From positions 1,007,001 through 1,071,000 of the forward strand of contig NZ_LN831776.1 in NCBI RefSeq assembly GCF_000981585.1: 64,000 nt of DNA, written 5' to 3'. Both the position numbers and the translations under genes were made by a program. The notes beneath the pieces were generated by a model that did not search any database, had not been told where the DNA came from, and saw only the letters and a list, made by a program, of their open reading frames with translations. This stretch comes from Paenibacillus riograndensis SBR5 (lineage in GTDB: Bacteria > Bacillota > Bacilli > Paenibacillales > Paenibacillaceae). Below are positions 52,601 through 61,549 of the stretch, one piece after another (the first letter of the stretch is position 1; each line of letters starts with the position of its first letter).

Positions 52601-53538
52601 TCTGTATCCGTATCCTCAAGAAAAGCCTGTGCCTTGGGGAAGTCATCCTTGTCCACTGCAAGGGTAAAAGCTCCCGCGATGCTGTCCGCATACCGGTCAA
52701 GCCCGCCCCATACAACCTCGAAACGGATTCCCGTGGCTGTGGCGAACCGCGACAGCAGGTCATTCTGACCTGGCCTTTGTACCATCTCAAACACCACCTT
52801 GTCTCCCTGCTGCCCCATACCGGCCGACCCGAGCAGCTCGGCCAGCGTCTCAGAGCGGCCCAGGAAAATATCCTGCACGGAACCCGATATCTGCAGCTCC
52901 CCCTTGCTTAAGAGAGCCATATCGGTGCAGACCTCTTTCACTACCTCCATCTGGTGGGTCACAATCACGATGGTAATGCCCAGCTCCCGGTTGATTTTCT
53001 TCAAAAGCGCCAGGATGGACTTTGTAATATTGGGGTCCAGGGCGCTGGTGGCTTCGTCACACAGCAGAATCTTCGGATTCATGGCCAGGGCTCTGGCAAT
53101 GGCCACCCGTTGTTTCTGGCCCCCCGAAAGCTGGCTGGGGCGGGAGCGGATTTTGTCCGTCAGCTCCACCAGCCGCAGCAGCTCGTGAATACGCGCATCA
53201 GCTTCCGCTTTCTTGTAGTTGTAACACTTCATCGGGAACATGATATTTTCATATACGGTCTTCCGCTCCAACAGGGAAAACTGCTGAAAGATCATCCCAA
53301 TGCCACTGCGGAATTTGCGGAGTTCGGCGCCATGCAGACTGCTGATGTCCGTACCGTTCACCCGCAGGGTCCCCCGTTCGAAGGTTTCCAGCCCGTTGAT
53401 GCAGCGCAGCAGCGTGGACTTCCCGGCGCCGCTTATGCCTACAAGACCATAAATATCCCCGTCCCCGATGGTGACATTAATGCCTGAAAGTACAGGCTTG
53501 TCCCCGAAGGATTTGTACAACTCTTTGATTTCGATCAT
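52585..53538 (-). CDS. metN: Methionine ABC transporter ATP-binding protein
   Basis: 317 residues. Walker A GISGAGKSTLL, signature LSGGQKQRVAIARAL, Walker B ILLCDEATSALDP and H-loop VTHQMEV. A C-terminal NIL domain (about 250-317) is present, the methionine-sensing regulatory part of MetN. No SAM riboswitch or T-box was seen in the 316 bp upstream, unusual for a methionine transporter in Bacillota. Confidence 0.94.
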   Translation of the reverse strand: MIEIKELYKSFGDKPVLSGINVTIGDGDIYGLVGISGAGKSTLLRCINGLETFERGTLRVNGTDISSLHGAELRKFRSGIGMIFQQFSLLERKTVYENIMFPMKCYNYKKAEADARIHELLRLVELTDKIRSRPSQLSGGQKQRVAIARALAMNPKILLCDEATSALDPNITKSILALLKKINRELGITIVIVTHQMEVVKEVCTDMALLSKGELQISGSVQDIFLGRSETLAELLGSAGMGQQGDKVVFEMVQRPGQNDLLSRFATATGIRFEVVWGGLDRYADSIAGAFTLAVDKDDFPKAQAFLEDTDTEWRRV

Positions 53539-53854
53539 GGCACAACCCCCTTCACCATAACAACCGGATAACCAGACAACACAAACAACTGACCCTCCGC
53601 AGCTTTCCGGATAATAAATCTTGCCGAAACAGTCCTTTTTCCGTAAAATTATATCGATCTAATTTTGTGAGAAAAAAATTTTGTTCCGTCCGGAATTAAT
53701 AGTCTTAAATGCACATAAGTTTACTGGGGATAATGGTAGCAGGTGCCTGTGGCCCTGTCAATACTAAATATTTTCTGTCTGAAATGTATGATATACTATT
53801 GTAAATTTATCCGGATTAAGGAAATTAGCCGTACGGACAAAGGAGGAATGCAGT
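53539..53854. promoter_or_regulatory. Divergent intergenic region with three TCCGGA-T/A sites
   Basis: TCCGGATAAT (53606-53615), TCCGGAATTAAT (53689-53700) and TCCGGATTAA (53810-53819) recur between metN and the LacI gene. The last is just downstream of -10-like TATACT (53791-53796) of the LacI gene. A LacI-type regulator or another factor could bind these. No S-box or T-box fold was recognised here. Confidence 0.4.
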
Positions 53855-54901
53855 TTGGCTTCGCGGGACAAAAGGGTAACCCTTCAGGATGTGGCCGATG
53901 ATGCCGGGGTTTCCCGGGCGACAGCATCGCTGGTCGTCAGAGGCAGCAAGTCTATCAAGCCCAGCACTCATAAGAAAGTAATGGATTCCATCGAAAAGCT
54001 CGGCTATGTGTATGACAGGGTAGCGGCCAGCTTCCGCTCCCAAAGCTCGTCCACGGTGGGGATTGTAATCACCGATTTTGAAAACCCCTTCTATCACCAG
54101 ATGCTGACCAAGGTCGAGGACATGCTCTATGAACAGCAGTTTACTTTCCTGCTGGGCATGTCCTCCGAATCTAGGGAGAAGCAGGAGCGGGTGCTGGAAA
54201 CGATGCTGGAGCACCGGGTATGCGGCATTATCCTGACTCCGGTCGTCGATACCCAGCCGACCCTGTTCAACAAGCTGCGCGCGCTGCAGATACCGGCGCT
54301 TCTCATGGGGCGGGAGGTAGCGGGCTCCGGCGCAGATTATGTGGGGACGGATTACAGACTGGGCTCCCAATTGGCCGTCCGGCATCTGGTAGAGCAGGGG
54401 CACCGGCGGATCGCCTATATCGGTGGTATGCTTCCCGGCAATACAGCCTACCAGGAACGGATAGACGGCTACTGCAGCGCCCTGCAGGAATACGGCCTGG
54501 AAGTGGACCCCAAGCTCATTATGCCTACTCCGTTGAACCGTGAGGGAGGAATCCGCGCCATTCAGGAGGTGCTGAAGCTGGAAAATCCGCCGACCGCCTG
54601 TTTCTGCCACAATGACATTATTGCCCTTGGCGTCACCATCGGCTTGCGTCTCCAGGGTTTGATCCCGGGCGAGCATATGGCTATTGTGGGCTTTGACAAT
54701 ATTCTTGAGACGGAAACGGTGGAGCCTAAGCTTACCACAGTATCGGTCTTTCATGACCAGTGGGGCGTTGAGGCAGCCCGGCAGATTCTGGACAGGATCG
54801 GTGGTTTGCAGAGCGATCCGGTGAAGATCATTATCCCGCCCAAGCTGATTGTCCGGAAATCCTCCGTTTGCTTCCAGGGACTGCCGAACTTGAAGGCTTG
54901 A
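53855..54901 (+). CDS. LacI-family transcriptional regulator
   Basis: 348 residues. N-terminal helix-turn-helix VTLQDVADDAGVSRATASLV and a periplasmic-binding-like sensor (GIVITDFENPFYHQMLTKVE; VGFDNILETETVEPKLTTV). TTG start with GGAGG 8 nt upstream. It is divergent from metN; the local target genes are unclear because no sugar operon is next to it. It may control a remote regulon or itself. Confidence 0.92.
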   Translation: MASRDKRVTLQDVADDAGVSRATASLVVRGSKSIKPSTHKKVMDSIEKLGYVYDRVAASFRSQSSSTVGIVITDFENPFYHQMLTKVEDMLYEQQFTFLLGMSSESREKQERVLETMLEHRVCGIILTPVVDTQPTLFNKLRALQIPALLMGREVAGSGADYVGTDYRLGSQLAVRHLVEQGHRRIAYIGGMLPGNTAYQERIDGYCSALQEYGLEVDPKLIMPTPLNREGGIRAIQEVLKLENPPTACFCHNDIIALGVTIGLRLQGLIPGEHMAIVGFDNILETETVEPKLTTVSVFHDQWGVEAARQILDRIGGLQSDPVKIIIPPKLIVRKSSVCFQGLPNLKA

Positions 54902-54954
54902 GCCTAATCCCAGGCGGGCGTAACGGAATACATTCCCATTGGAGGGCGGTTTGG

Positions 54955-55635
54955 ATGGTCAAAATTCTTATCGTGGACGACGATCCGCACATTCGCGCCC
55001 TGATGCGCCTGTACTTGAAGAATGAAGGGTTCGATCTGGCCGAGGCGGACAATGGCATCGATGCGCATGCCATCGTCAAAGGTTCAGGAATCGATCTGGT
55101 TATCCTCGATATTATGATGCCGCATATGGACGGGTGGGAGCTGTGCCAAGCGATTCGGATAAGCGATCCCGACATTCCGCTCCTGATGGTAACGGCCAAG
55201 GGCGAATCGGCTCAAAAGATCAAAGGCTTCCAGCTCGGGACCGACGATTATATGACGAAGCCGTTCGATCCGGTGGAGCTGGTGATGAGGGTAAAAGCAT
55301 TACTGCGGCGCTCCCGGATTGCCTCTTCCCAGGTCATTGCGCTGGGGGAAATCGTACTGAACCGGAAAACGTACAAGGTCATGCGGGGAGACGAGGAACT
55401 GACTTTGCCTCTGAAAGAATTCGAGCTGTTATTTGTGCTTGCCGGCCATCCGGGGCAGATTTTCACGCGGGAACAGCTGATTACCCAGATCTGGGGCATG
55501 GATTACGAAGGAGACGACCGGACCGTCGATGTTCATATCAAGCGGCTGCGGGAACGTTTTGCCGGGGACGTCCGCCATTTTCGCATTGAGACGGCACGAA
55601 GTGTAGGCTACCGTCTGGCGGTGAATCCGGGATGA
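54955..55635 (+). CDS. OmpR-family response regulator
   Basis: 226 residues. Receiver with IVDDDPH, phospho-acceptor Asp in VILDIMMPHMDG and Lys in YMTKPFD; C-terminal winged helix ending ETARSVGYRLAV. I start at the ATG 9 nt after GGAGG; a longer frame reaching into the LacI gene is not used. Overlaps the kinase by 4 nt. Confidence 0.92.
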   Translation: MVKILIVDDDPHIRALMRLYLKNEGFDLAEADNGIDAHAIVKGSGIDLVILDIMMPHMDGWELCQAIRISDPDIPLLMVTAKGESAQKIKGFQLGTDDYMTKPFDPVELVMRVKALLRRSRIASSQVIALGEIVLNRKTYKVMRGDEELTLPLKEFELLFVLAGHPGQIFTREQLITQIWGMDYEGDDRTVDVHIKRLRERFAGDVRHFRIETARSVGYRLAVNPG

Positions 55636-57017
55636 AAACGTTATATGTCCGCGTCGTGCTGACTTTTCTGGCCGTTATCGTCGTCAGCCTGGTCGCATCT
55701 CTGCTAATCTCCCTTGCTCTATTTCAGAAGGGGCTTAACGCTACGGGTAAAAACGATATGATCGCGGCCGGCAACCGCATCATCCGTGTGTATGAACAAA
55801 CGAATCCTCCGGATTTGGATACTTTTATGGACAATATGGCCGAATTGGTTTCTTATACCCTGCAGCTCTACGAAGGCAATGGCGGGGTGGACTCCTATGT
55901 ACCAGCCAAAGGCAGGCAGGCCGGGAAGATTAGCCCTGAATCTGTCCGCATAGTGCTGCAGGGAGAGGTGTACCGTTCGCAAGGACAAGATAACGGAACG
56001 TTCATCGGCCTTCCGTTTGTATCTGAAGGGAAACGTTATGCCTTATTTGTGCAGAGCTCTTCCAAAAACGAAGCCGCGCTCATCCGTTTGTTCTTTACCA
56101 TCCTGCTTCTCATGCTCGCGCTCGGAAGCTTGGGCATTCTCGTTGCCGGCAGGTACGTGGTGAAGCCTCTCCAGGCAATGACGGATGCGACTAAGCGGCT
56201 GGCCAAAGGCGACTTCGAGGTTGAACTGAAAATAAACCGTGGAGACGAACTGGGAACACTCTCGCGGAGCATTAACGATATGGCCCGGGAAATCAGACAA
56301 ATGGAGCGGATGCGGCAGGATTTTGTATCGAACGTGTCTCATGAAATCCAATCGCCGTTGACGTCCATCTCCGGTTTTGCGAAGGCATTGAAGGACGGCG
56401 ATCTTGTTATTGGGGAGGATGAACGCGTTCAATACTTGGATATTATCGTTACTGAGAGCGACAGGTTGTCCAGACTCAGTGATAATCTGCTGAAGCTCGC
56501 TTCCCTCGAATCGGAGCATCATCCCTTCCAGACGGAAACCTATAATCTGGATGAGCAGCTTCGGCGGGTGATTGTCGCGTGCGAGCCCCTGTGGTCGGCA
56601 AAAGACATCCGTGTCGATATGGAATCCCCTTCCGGTGCTGCTGTCCGAATAACGGCCGACAAGGATCAACTCAATCAGGTGTGGATGAATTTGCTCGGAA
56701 ATGCCGTCAAGTTCACGCCCTGCGCCAGGCAGGTCTTGATCGCAATCAGCCAGCCCCAGCCGGGTGAGGTTGCCGTGGCGGTAAGCGATTCGGGGATCGG
56801 CATTGCGCCGGAGGATACAGGCTTTATTTTTGAGCGCTTCTACAAAGCGGACAAGTCGCGGGCAGAAGACCGCAGCGGCAATGGTCTTGGTCTAGCCATC
56901 TCCCAGAAGATCGTAGCACTTCATCATGGAAGCATAGCGGTGAAGAGTACGGCCGGACTGGGCACAACGTTCACCGTGACGCTCCCCGTGGGTGCTCCTT
57001 CTGATTCTGTCTTTTAG
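55632..57017 (+). CDS. HAMP-containing sensor histidine kinase
   Basis: 461 residues. Membrane helices at about 8-30 and 150-172 around an external sensor; HAMP near 175-225 (VVKPLQAMTDATKRLAKGDF); His box SNVSHEIQSPLTSISGF; N-box WMNLLGNAVKFTP; G-boxes VSDSGIGI and GNGLGLAIS. Standard EnvZ/PhoR class. Likely operon with the regulator and, 71 nt later, an S41 protease; the signal is unknown, but a protease target hints at envelope stress. Confidence 0.92.
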   Translation: MKTLYVRVVLTFLAVIVVSLVASLLISLALFQKGLNATGKNDMIAAGNRIIRVYEQTNPPDLDTFMDNMAELVSYTLQLYEGNGGVDSYVPAKGRQAGKISPESVRIVLQGEVYRSQGQDNGTFIGLPFVSEGKRYALFVQSSSKNEAALIRLFFTILLLMLALGSLGILVAGRYVVKPLQAMTDATKRLAKGDFEVELKINRGDELGTLSRSINDMAREIRQMERMRQDFVSNVSHEIQSPLTSISGFAKALKDGDLVIGEDERVQYLDIIVTESDRLSRLSDNLLKLASLESEHHPFQTETYNLDEQLRRVIVACEPLWSAKDIRVDMESPSGAAVRITADKDQLNQVWMNLLGNAVKFTPCARQVLIAISQPQPGEVAVAVSDSGIGIAPEDTGFIFERFYKADKSRAEDRSGNGLGLAISQKIVALHHGSIAVKSTAGLGTTFTVTLPVGAPSDSVF

Positions 57018-57088
57018 TTCACGCTCCGTTCATATTTCTCCCATAAGCTCATTGCGGAACACATTGAACGATTGGAGGAATAGGAACG

Positions 57089-58774
57089 ATGAGCTTTCTG
57101 CTAAATCTATTCGATTCATTGAAATGGCTGACTGGCTGGGAAATGATTTTGTGCGCGCTGTACTTGTTTGTCTTGCTGGGGTATGCTTTATTCAAAAATA
57201 ACCGGTGGTTTTATTTTATTCCCGGCGTGGGCGTAATGCTTGCAATTATAAGTCTTATCCTTGGCGATGCCTCAATACTGGCGCTGTTGATTTATGCCTC
57301 AACGGCCATACTTTTCTTATGCACCATTAGGAGAATCTTTAAACCAGCCGTTAAGCCGCTGTCTACCAAATTCCGGTCCGTTATGGTGATCGTCTGTGTC
57401 CTCGGTTTCCTGCCTACGCTGCTTGCCTTAAGCATTGCGGGTGAAGTCCGCTACAATCCGGTGAGCGATTTAAGCCATAAGAGCTATACCCAAGCTTTTA
57501 TCGCGATGAACGAACGATTGTCGACCGAATATCCTTTTGGAGACTGGAAAAAAGTCGATTGGGCAGCAAAGAAGAATAAATACGGGCCTTTATTCCGCCA
57601 AGCGGAAATCAGCCAAGATCCGAACCTCTACTATAAAACTTTAAGGGATTACCTCTTTTCTTTCCGTGACGGTCATATCCAAATCGTGAACGAACATCTG
57701 TATGACGGTAATAGCGTATTTAAGAATGAAGTTGGCGGCGGCGTCGGAATCAGTACGGTTCAATTGGATGATGGCAAAGTGTTGGTTAGCTTGCTGATAC
57801 CGGGCAGCCCGGCTGATCAATACGGCATCAAGCTTGGAGCCGAAATCATTTCATGGGATGGGAAAGACGTTAAGAAGGCATTAGATGAGACGTCTTGGAG
57901 TGAGAACCCTCCGGCAACGGAAGGGCACCGGATATTAAATCAAGGACGTTTCTTAGCTAGAGCCCCGATCGGCCAAAACATCCAGGTCAAATTCCGGAAT
58001 CAGGACGATCCGGCGATCATAACTGCGGCGCTTACAGCCTATGACGATCAGTACGAAACCTTGAAGAAAACAAAGGTGAAGCTGAAGAAAGAAGATCCGC
58101 CCGTTGAAGGCCAGATCCTTAAGGAGAACTATGGCTACGTAAAAATCAGATATTTCCTTCCTGGTGCAACGCAATCCGATCCCGCGAAAGCACTGGAAGA
58201 CACAATAAAAGAGTTTCAGGAAAAACAAGTAAAGGGAATAATCATTGATCTGCGGGATAATCCGGGCGGCGATGATGACCTTGTTGCCCAAATGGCGGGA
58301 CATTTTGTGAACAGGAAAAGGATTTTTGAATACGTCAGTTACTACAACCGGAATACAGGACGTTTTGAAATCAACCGTGCCGAAACGAGGACCGTTCAGC
58401 CTTCGCGGATTTACTTTCCAGGGAAAATAGCCGTCCTCATTAATCATAACACCGCGAGCTCGGGGGAAGGCTTACCTTTGATCCTAAAAGGAATGCCCAA
58501 TGTTAAGATAATCGGCTTTACGTCTACGAATGGTTCGTTCGGCATAGTCTCCGCTCCTATAGAAGTGAAAATGCCGGAAGGATACGTCGTGCAGTTCCCC
58601 GACGGAAGATCCCTTAATCTAGACTACAAGATTCAAGGCGACAGCGATGAACGCGGACAAGGAGGCGTAACGCCTGACATTACGGTTCCCATGAACGGGC
58701 AAACATTTAAAATGAAGTTTATTGAAGGGCAGGACGTGGAATTGGATTATGCGTTAGCTTCCTTCAATAGCTAA
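57089..58774 (+). CDS. Membrane-anchored S41 (C-terminal processing) peptidase with PDZ domain
   Basis: 561 residues. Four N-terminal membrane helices (about 18-35, 42-58, 62-80, 95-117), then a PDZ domain (about 215-260, LLIPGSPADQYGIKLGAEII) and the S41 core: IIIDLRDNPGG, and the nucleophile region HNTASSGEGLPLIL. The catalytic Ser is in ASSGE. It likely trims or degrades proteins on the outer face. GGAGG 9 nt before the ATG. Follows the two-component genes, so may be their target. Confidence 0.88.
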   Translation: MSFLLNLFDSLKWLTGWEMILCALYLFVLLGYALFKNNRWFYFIPGVGVMLAIISLILGDASILALLIYASTAILFLCTIRRIFKPAVKPLSTKFRSVMVIVCVLGFLPTLLALSIAGEVRYNPVSDLSHKSYTQAFIAMNERLSTEYPFGDWKKVDWAAKKNKYGPLFRQAEISQDPNLYYKTLRDYLFSFRDGHIQIVNEHLYDGNSVFKNEVGGGVGISTVQLDDGKVLVSLLIPGSPADQYGIKLGAEIISWDGKDVKKALDETSWSENPPATEGHRILNQGRFLARAPIGQNIQVKFRNQDDPAIITAALTAYDDQYETLKKTKVKLKKEDPPVEGQILKENYGYVKIRYFLPGATQSDPAKALEDTIKEFQEKQVKGIIIDLRDNPGGDDDLVAQMAGHFVNRKRIFEYVSYYNRNTGRFEINRAETRTVQPSRIYFPGKIAVLINHNTASSGEGLPLILKGMPNVKIIGFTSTNGSFGIVSAPIEVKMPEGYVVQFPDGRSLNLDYKIQGDSDERGQGGVTPDITVPMNGQTFKMKFIEGQDVELDYALASFNS

Positions 58775-58788
58775 AAGGAGTGTCAACA

Positions 58789-59496
58789 ATGAATTTAGAA
58801 ATGGTTATGCAGGAGCTTGAAGCGCTCGGCAAGGAACGGACCAAAAAAATCTATCAATCCAATGGCGCACATGAACCGCTTTTTGGCGTAGCTACAGGTC
58901 AAATGAAGCCGATTGCCAAAAAAATAAAAATAAATCAGCCTTTGGCTGAGCAGCTCTACGCTACAGGAAACTACGATGCCATGTATTTTGCCGGAATTAT
59001 TGCTGATCCGCAAGCGATGACTGAAGCCGATTTTGAGCGTTGGATAGATGGGGCGTATTTTTATATGCTGTCCGATTATGTGGTTGCGGTAACCCTGGCA
59101 GAAGCGGATATTGCGCAAGAAGTAGCGGATAAATGGATCGCAAGCGGCGAAGAGCTGAGAATGTCTGCGGGCTGGAGCTGTTACTGCTGGCTTTTGGGAA
59201 ACCGCCCGGACGATGAATTTTCCGAAACTAAGCTTGCCCATATGCTTGAGATTGTGAAACATACGATCCATGACTCTCCCGAGCGGACGAAGTACGCTAT
59301 GAATAATTTTATCTACACCGTTGGGGTATCGTATGTGCCGCTCCATGAGGCAGCGGTCGAAACCGCAAAGACAGTAGGTCCTGTTGAAGTGCAAAAAGAC
59401 AAGAAAAAAAGCAGCTTCCTGCTCGCTTCTGAACGCATTCAAAAGGCGGTAAGTAAAGGGGAGCTAGGGTTCAAACGCAAACATGTAAGATGTTAA
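58789..59496 (+). CDS. DNA alkylation repair (AlkD-like) HEAT-repeat protein
   Basis: 235 residues. The region KPIAKKIKINQPLAEQLY, then WIDGAYFYMLSDYVVAVTL and ERTKYAMNNFIYTVGVSY are typical of the AlkD/DNA-alkylation-repair family, whose helical repeats cradle DNA; some members act on 3-methyladenine or bulky lesions. The exact catalytic residues (Trp/Asp/Trp) cannot be confirmed by eye, so activity is uncertain. ATG with AAGGAG 9 nt upstream. Follows the S41 gene by 14 nt. Confidence 0.8.
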   Translation: MNLEMVMQELEALGKERTKKIYQSNGAHEPLFGVATGQMKPIAKKIKINQPLAEQLYATGNYDAMYFAGIIADPQAMTEADFERWIDGAYFYMLSDYVVAVTLAEADIAQEVADKWIASGEELRMSAGWSCYCWLLGNRPDDEFSETKLAHMLEIVKHTIHDSPERTKYAMNNFIYTVGVSYVPLHEAAVETAKTVGPVEVQKDKKKSSFLLASERIQKAVSKGELGFKRKHVRC

Positions 59497-59560
59497 GCGT
59501 CCGGAAGCTGTGCGTATGAACCCCCCTATATAGTCCGTATGATGGCGAAACTCTGCCACT

Positions 59561-60199
59561 CTACAGCCTTCTCAATATATCCTTCTTCTTCAGGCCGTTT
59601 TTCTTGGCGGTGGCATTCCAGAAGGAATGTGTCGCTGTGAATTTCCAGGCGAAGCGCGGGAAATTGGGGCTGAACAGCATGGATTCATCCACACTGCGCG
59701 AATGGATATTGCCTGCGAGGCCCTGCATGGCATGGCCCAGATTCTTAAGCGGTCCCCGGCCAACGGGGACCTTCTCCAGAAAGCCCATCATTTCACCGGC
59801 GCCCTGGCCGAGTCCCTGCCCGAAATGGAGGCCGCAGCGGCTGCACCAGTTCTGAATGATCTCAAGCGCAATGTGATTTTGCTGCCCCTCGAAAAAACCG
59901 TTGTTGATGAGGGCGTATACGTAAATGTCCCCCTCACGCTCTGCTTTCATGTATTCCTCAAGGGCAACCAGCATCCTGAACAAATGTGACGGTATCCCGT
60001 CTACATACAGCGGAAAGGCGATAACCAGCACATCCATGCGGCACAGCTCGCGGTATTGCTCCGGGGTAAGCGGTTTTTTGTTCAGGTGATAGGTGGTGAT
60101 CTCATGCCCGCTGCGGATAAGCGGCTCAAGTATGCCAAGCATTATGGCGGAGTTGCTTTTTTTCACCTTCGGGCTTCCGTTGATCAGGGCGATTTTCAT
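59561..60199 (-). CDS. NADPH-dependent FMN reductase-like flavodoxin-fold protein
   Basis: 212 residues. FMN loop LINGSPKVKKSNSAIML and flavin contact FPLYVDGIPSH are typical of NADPH-dependent FMN reductase/flavodoxin_2 proteins. It overlaps the preceding flavodoxin-like gene by 4 nt. Third gene of a TetR-led operon. Confidence 0.88.
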   Translation of the reverse strand: MKIALINGSPKVKKSNSAIMLGILEPLIRSGHEITTYHLNKKPLTPEQYRELCRMDVLVIAFPLYVDGIPSHLFRMLVALEEYMKAEREGDIYVYALINNGFFEGQQNHIALEIIQNWCSRCGLHFGQGLGQGAGEMMGFLEKVPVGRGPLKNLGHAMQGLAGNIHSRSVDESMLFSPNFPRFAWKFTATHSFWNATAKKNGLKKKDILRRL

Positions 60200-60699
60200 G
60201 CCAATACCTCCTTGACGGCTTGCAGGCTGTTATGAAAATATACCGTATTTCCTGTAGAATACAAATTCGCACTGTTCGCCGCGACCAGCTTTTTGGCCGT
60301 TTCGATTTCCGCTTCCGTAAGGCCTTCCCCGTAAAAATGTACGGACAGGGCGAACTGATGATCATAACGTTTCCGGTGATGGGTTTCTCCGCTTTGAGTG
60401 GAGAAATAAGGGAGAACGTAGGAGATGCTCCGGTCTAACACATTGAGGATGAAGGGGCTGTAGCTTCCATACACGCATTTGCTGATAATCATCAGTTCGT
60501 CGCATTTCGAAAAAAGTTCGCCTATATTGTGATAGCCATCCTTGAGAACACAGACTCCGGGCGTCCTGACCCAGCATCCATAGCAGCCCGTGCAATGGCG
60601 GATGGTGCCATTATCGGATATGACTGTTACGTCCTCCTGTGGAGCTTCCGCCCATGCTGCATACTCCTGCTGATCCAGATCGTGAATAATCATTTTCAT
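60196..60699 (-). CDS. Flavodoxin-family protein with cysteine cluster
   Basis: 167 residues. The N-terminal flavodoxin loop is lost or modified, but CTGCYGCWVRTPGVCVLKD is the cysteine-rich segment of iron-sulfur or FMN iron-flavoprotein-like oxidoreductases, and CVYGSYSPFILNVLDRS is the flavin-binding region. Overlaps the TetR gene by 4 nt and the next reductase by 4 nt. It may form a heteromeric reductase with its neighbour. Confidence 0.8.
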   Translation of the reverse strand: MKMIIHDLDQQEYAAWAEAPQEDVTVISDNGTIRHCTGCYGCWVRTPGVCVLKDGYHNIGELFSKCDELMIISKCVYGSYSPFILNVLDRSISYVLPYFSTQSGETHHRKRYDHQFALSVHFYGEGLTEAEIETAKKLVAANSANLYSTGNTVYFHNSLQAVKEVLA

Positions 60700-61283
60700 T
60701 TGTCATCCTCCTTATCGAGTACCGTTAAGATCGAAAAAGAATCGCGCCAGTTGCCGGAATACCGGACACCGTTATTCGTGAGCAGCGAGGCGATGCCGTG
60801 CACCATGGACCACAGCACAATCAGTTGATGCGAATAAGAGGCTTCCGGCAGACCGGTGCTCCGGAACATGTGAAATGCCGTTGTCCGGAACAGAGCGAAC
60901 GGCGGGTAATTATCGGAACTATAGTTATCCAGATCAATGATTATGCCTGAATGATAGTAGAGGAATTGAAAGTACTGCGGATTCTCTATGAAAAAGTCTA
61001 CGTATGCCTGCCCCAATAAAGAAATGGCCTCGCGGCTGTCCTCCTCTCCCATAATGGATATGCGCAGTCTCTCCATAAATTGCTCTGTGACATGCTCGCC
61101 CATGGCGGCAATCAGTTCATCGACATTTTTAAAATGGCTGTAGGGGGCGGTATGGCTGACGTTGCACTGTGCAGCGACTCTGCGCAGGGAAAAGCTTTTT
61201 ACCCCTTCTTCGTTAATAAGGCTAATACCCGTTTCGATGAGCTGCTTGCGTAAATTGCCGTGGTGATAGGGTTTTTCTTTCAT
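60696..61283 (-). CDS. TetR/AcrR family regulator
   Basis: 195 residues from the ATG after AAAGGA; a longer frame begins inside an operator and is not used. N-terminal HTH: SLINEEGVKSFSLRRVAA, then VSHTAPYSHFKNVDELIAAM. TetR_C-type ligand domain follows. First gene of the operon with the two flavodoxin-fold proteins; twin operators sit just upstream, so it likely controls its own operon in response to an electrophile or drug. Confidence 0.9.
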   Translation of the reverse strand: MKEKPYHHGNLRKQLIETGISLINEEGVKSFSLRRVAAQCNVSHTAPYSHFKNVDELIAAMGEHVTEQFMERLRISIMGEEDSREAISLLGQAYVDFFIENPQYFQFLYYHSGIIIDLDNYSSDNYPPFALFRTTAFHMFRSTGLPEASYSHQLIVLWSMVHGIASLLTNNGVRYSGNWRDSFSILTVLDKEDDK

Positions 61284-61305
61284 CGTGTGAATGTTTCCTT
61301 TCATC

Positions 61306-61356
61306 AATCTTAACACTGTAAAGATTGTATCATGGAATCTTAGCGGTGTAAAGATT
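61306..61356. promoter_or_regulatory. Twin TetR-type operators
   Basis: Two imperfect 21-bp dyads of the form AATCTTA-(7 nt)-TAAAGATT lie at 61306-61326 and 61336-61356, 30 bp apart, just upstream of the TetR gene. The arms are identical in both copies, the centres differ (ACACTG versus GCGGTG), as expected for protein-binding sites. Confidence 0.75.
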
Positions 61357-61549
61357 AGTTCCTGCCAGTTATTGCTTGTTCATAGGGGGATGTTATAAGT
61401 GCGGCTGCCTTTTGTGCATTGAAGAGACAGGACAAAAAAGCATATAAACCTGACCAAAAGGTTGATTTTATTCCATGACCTTCAAAGGTATGATCTATTT
61501 AGCTGAACCATGCAATAACTAAATAGAATATACGGTTGGAGGAATTCAG

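Noticed and set aside
53825-54754. 309-codon minus-strand frame opposite the LacI gene
   Set aside because: No start context; the LacI frame has the expected HTH and sensor domains.
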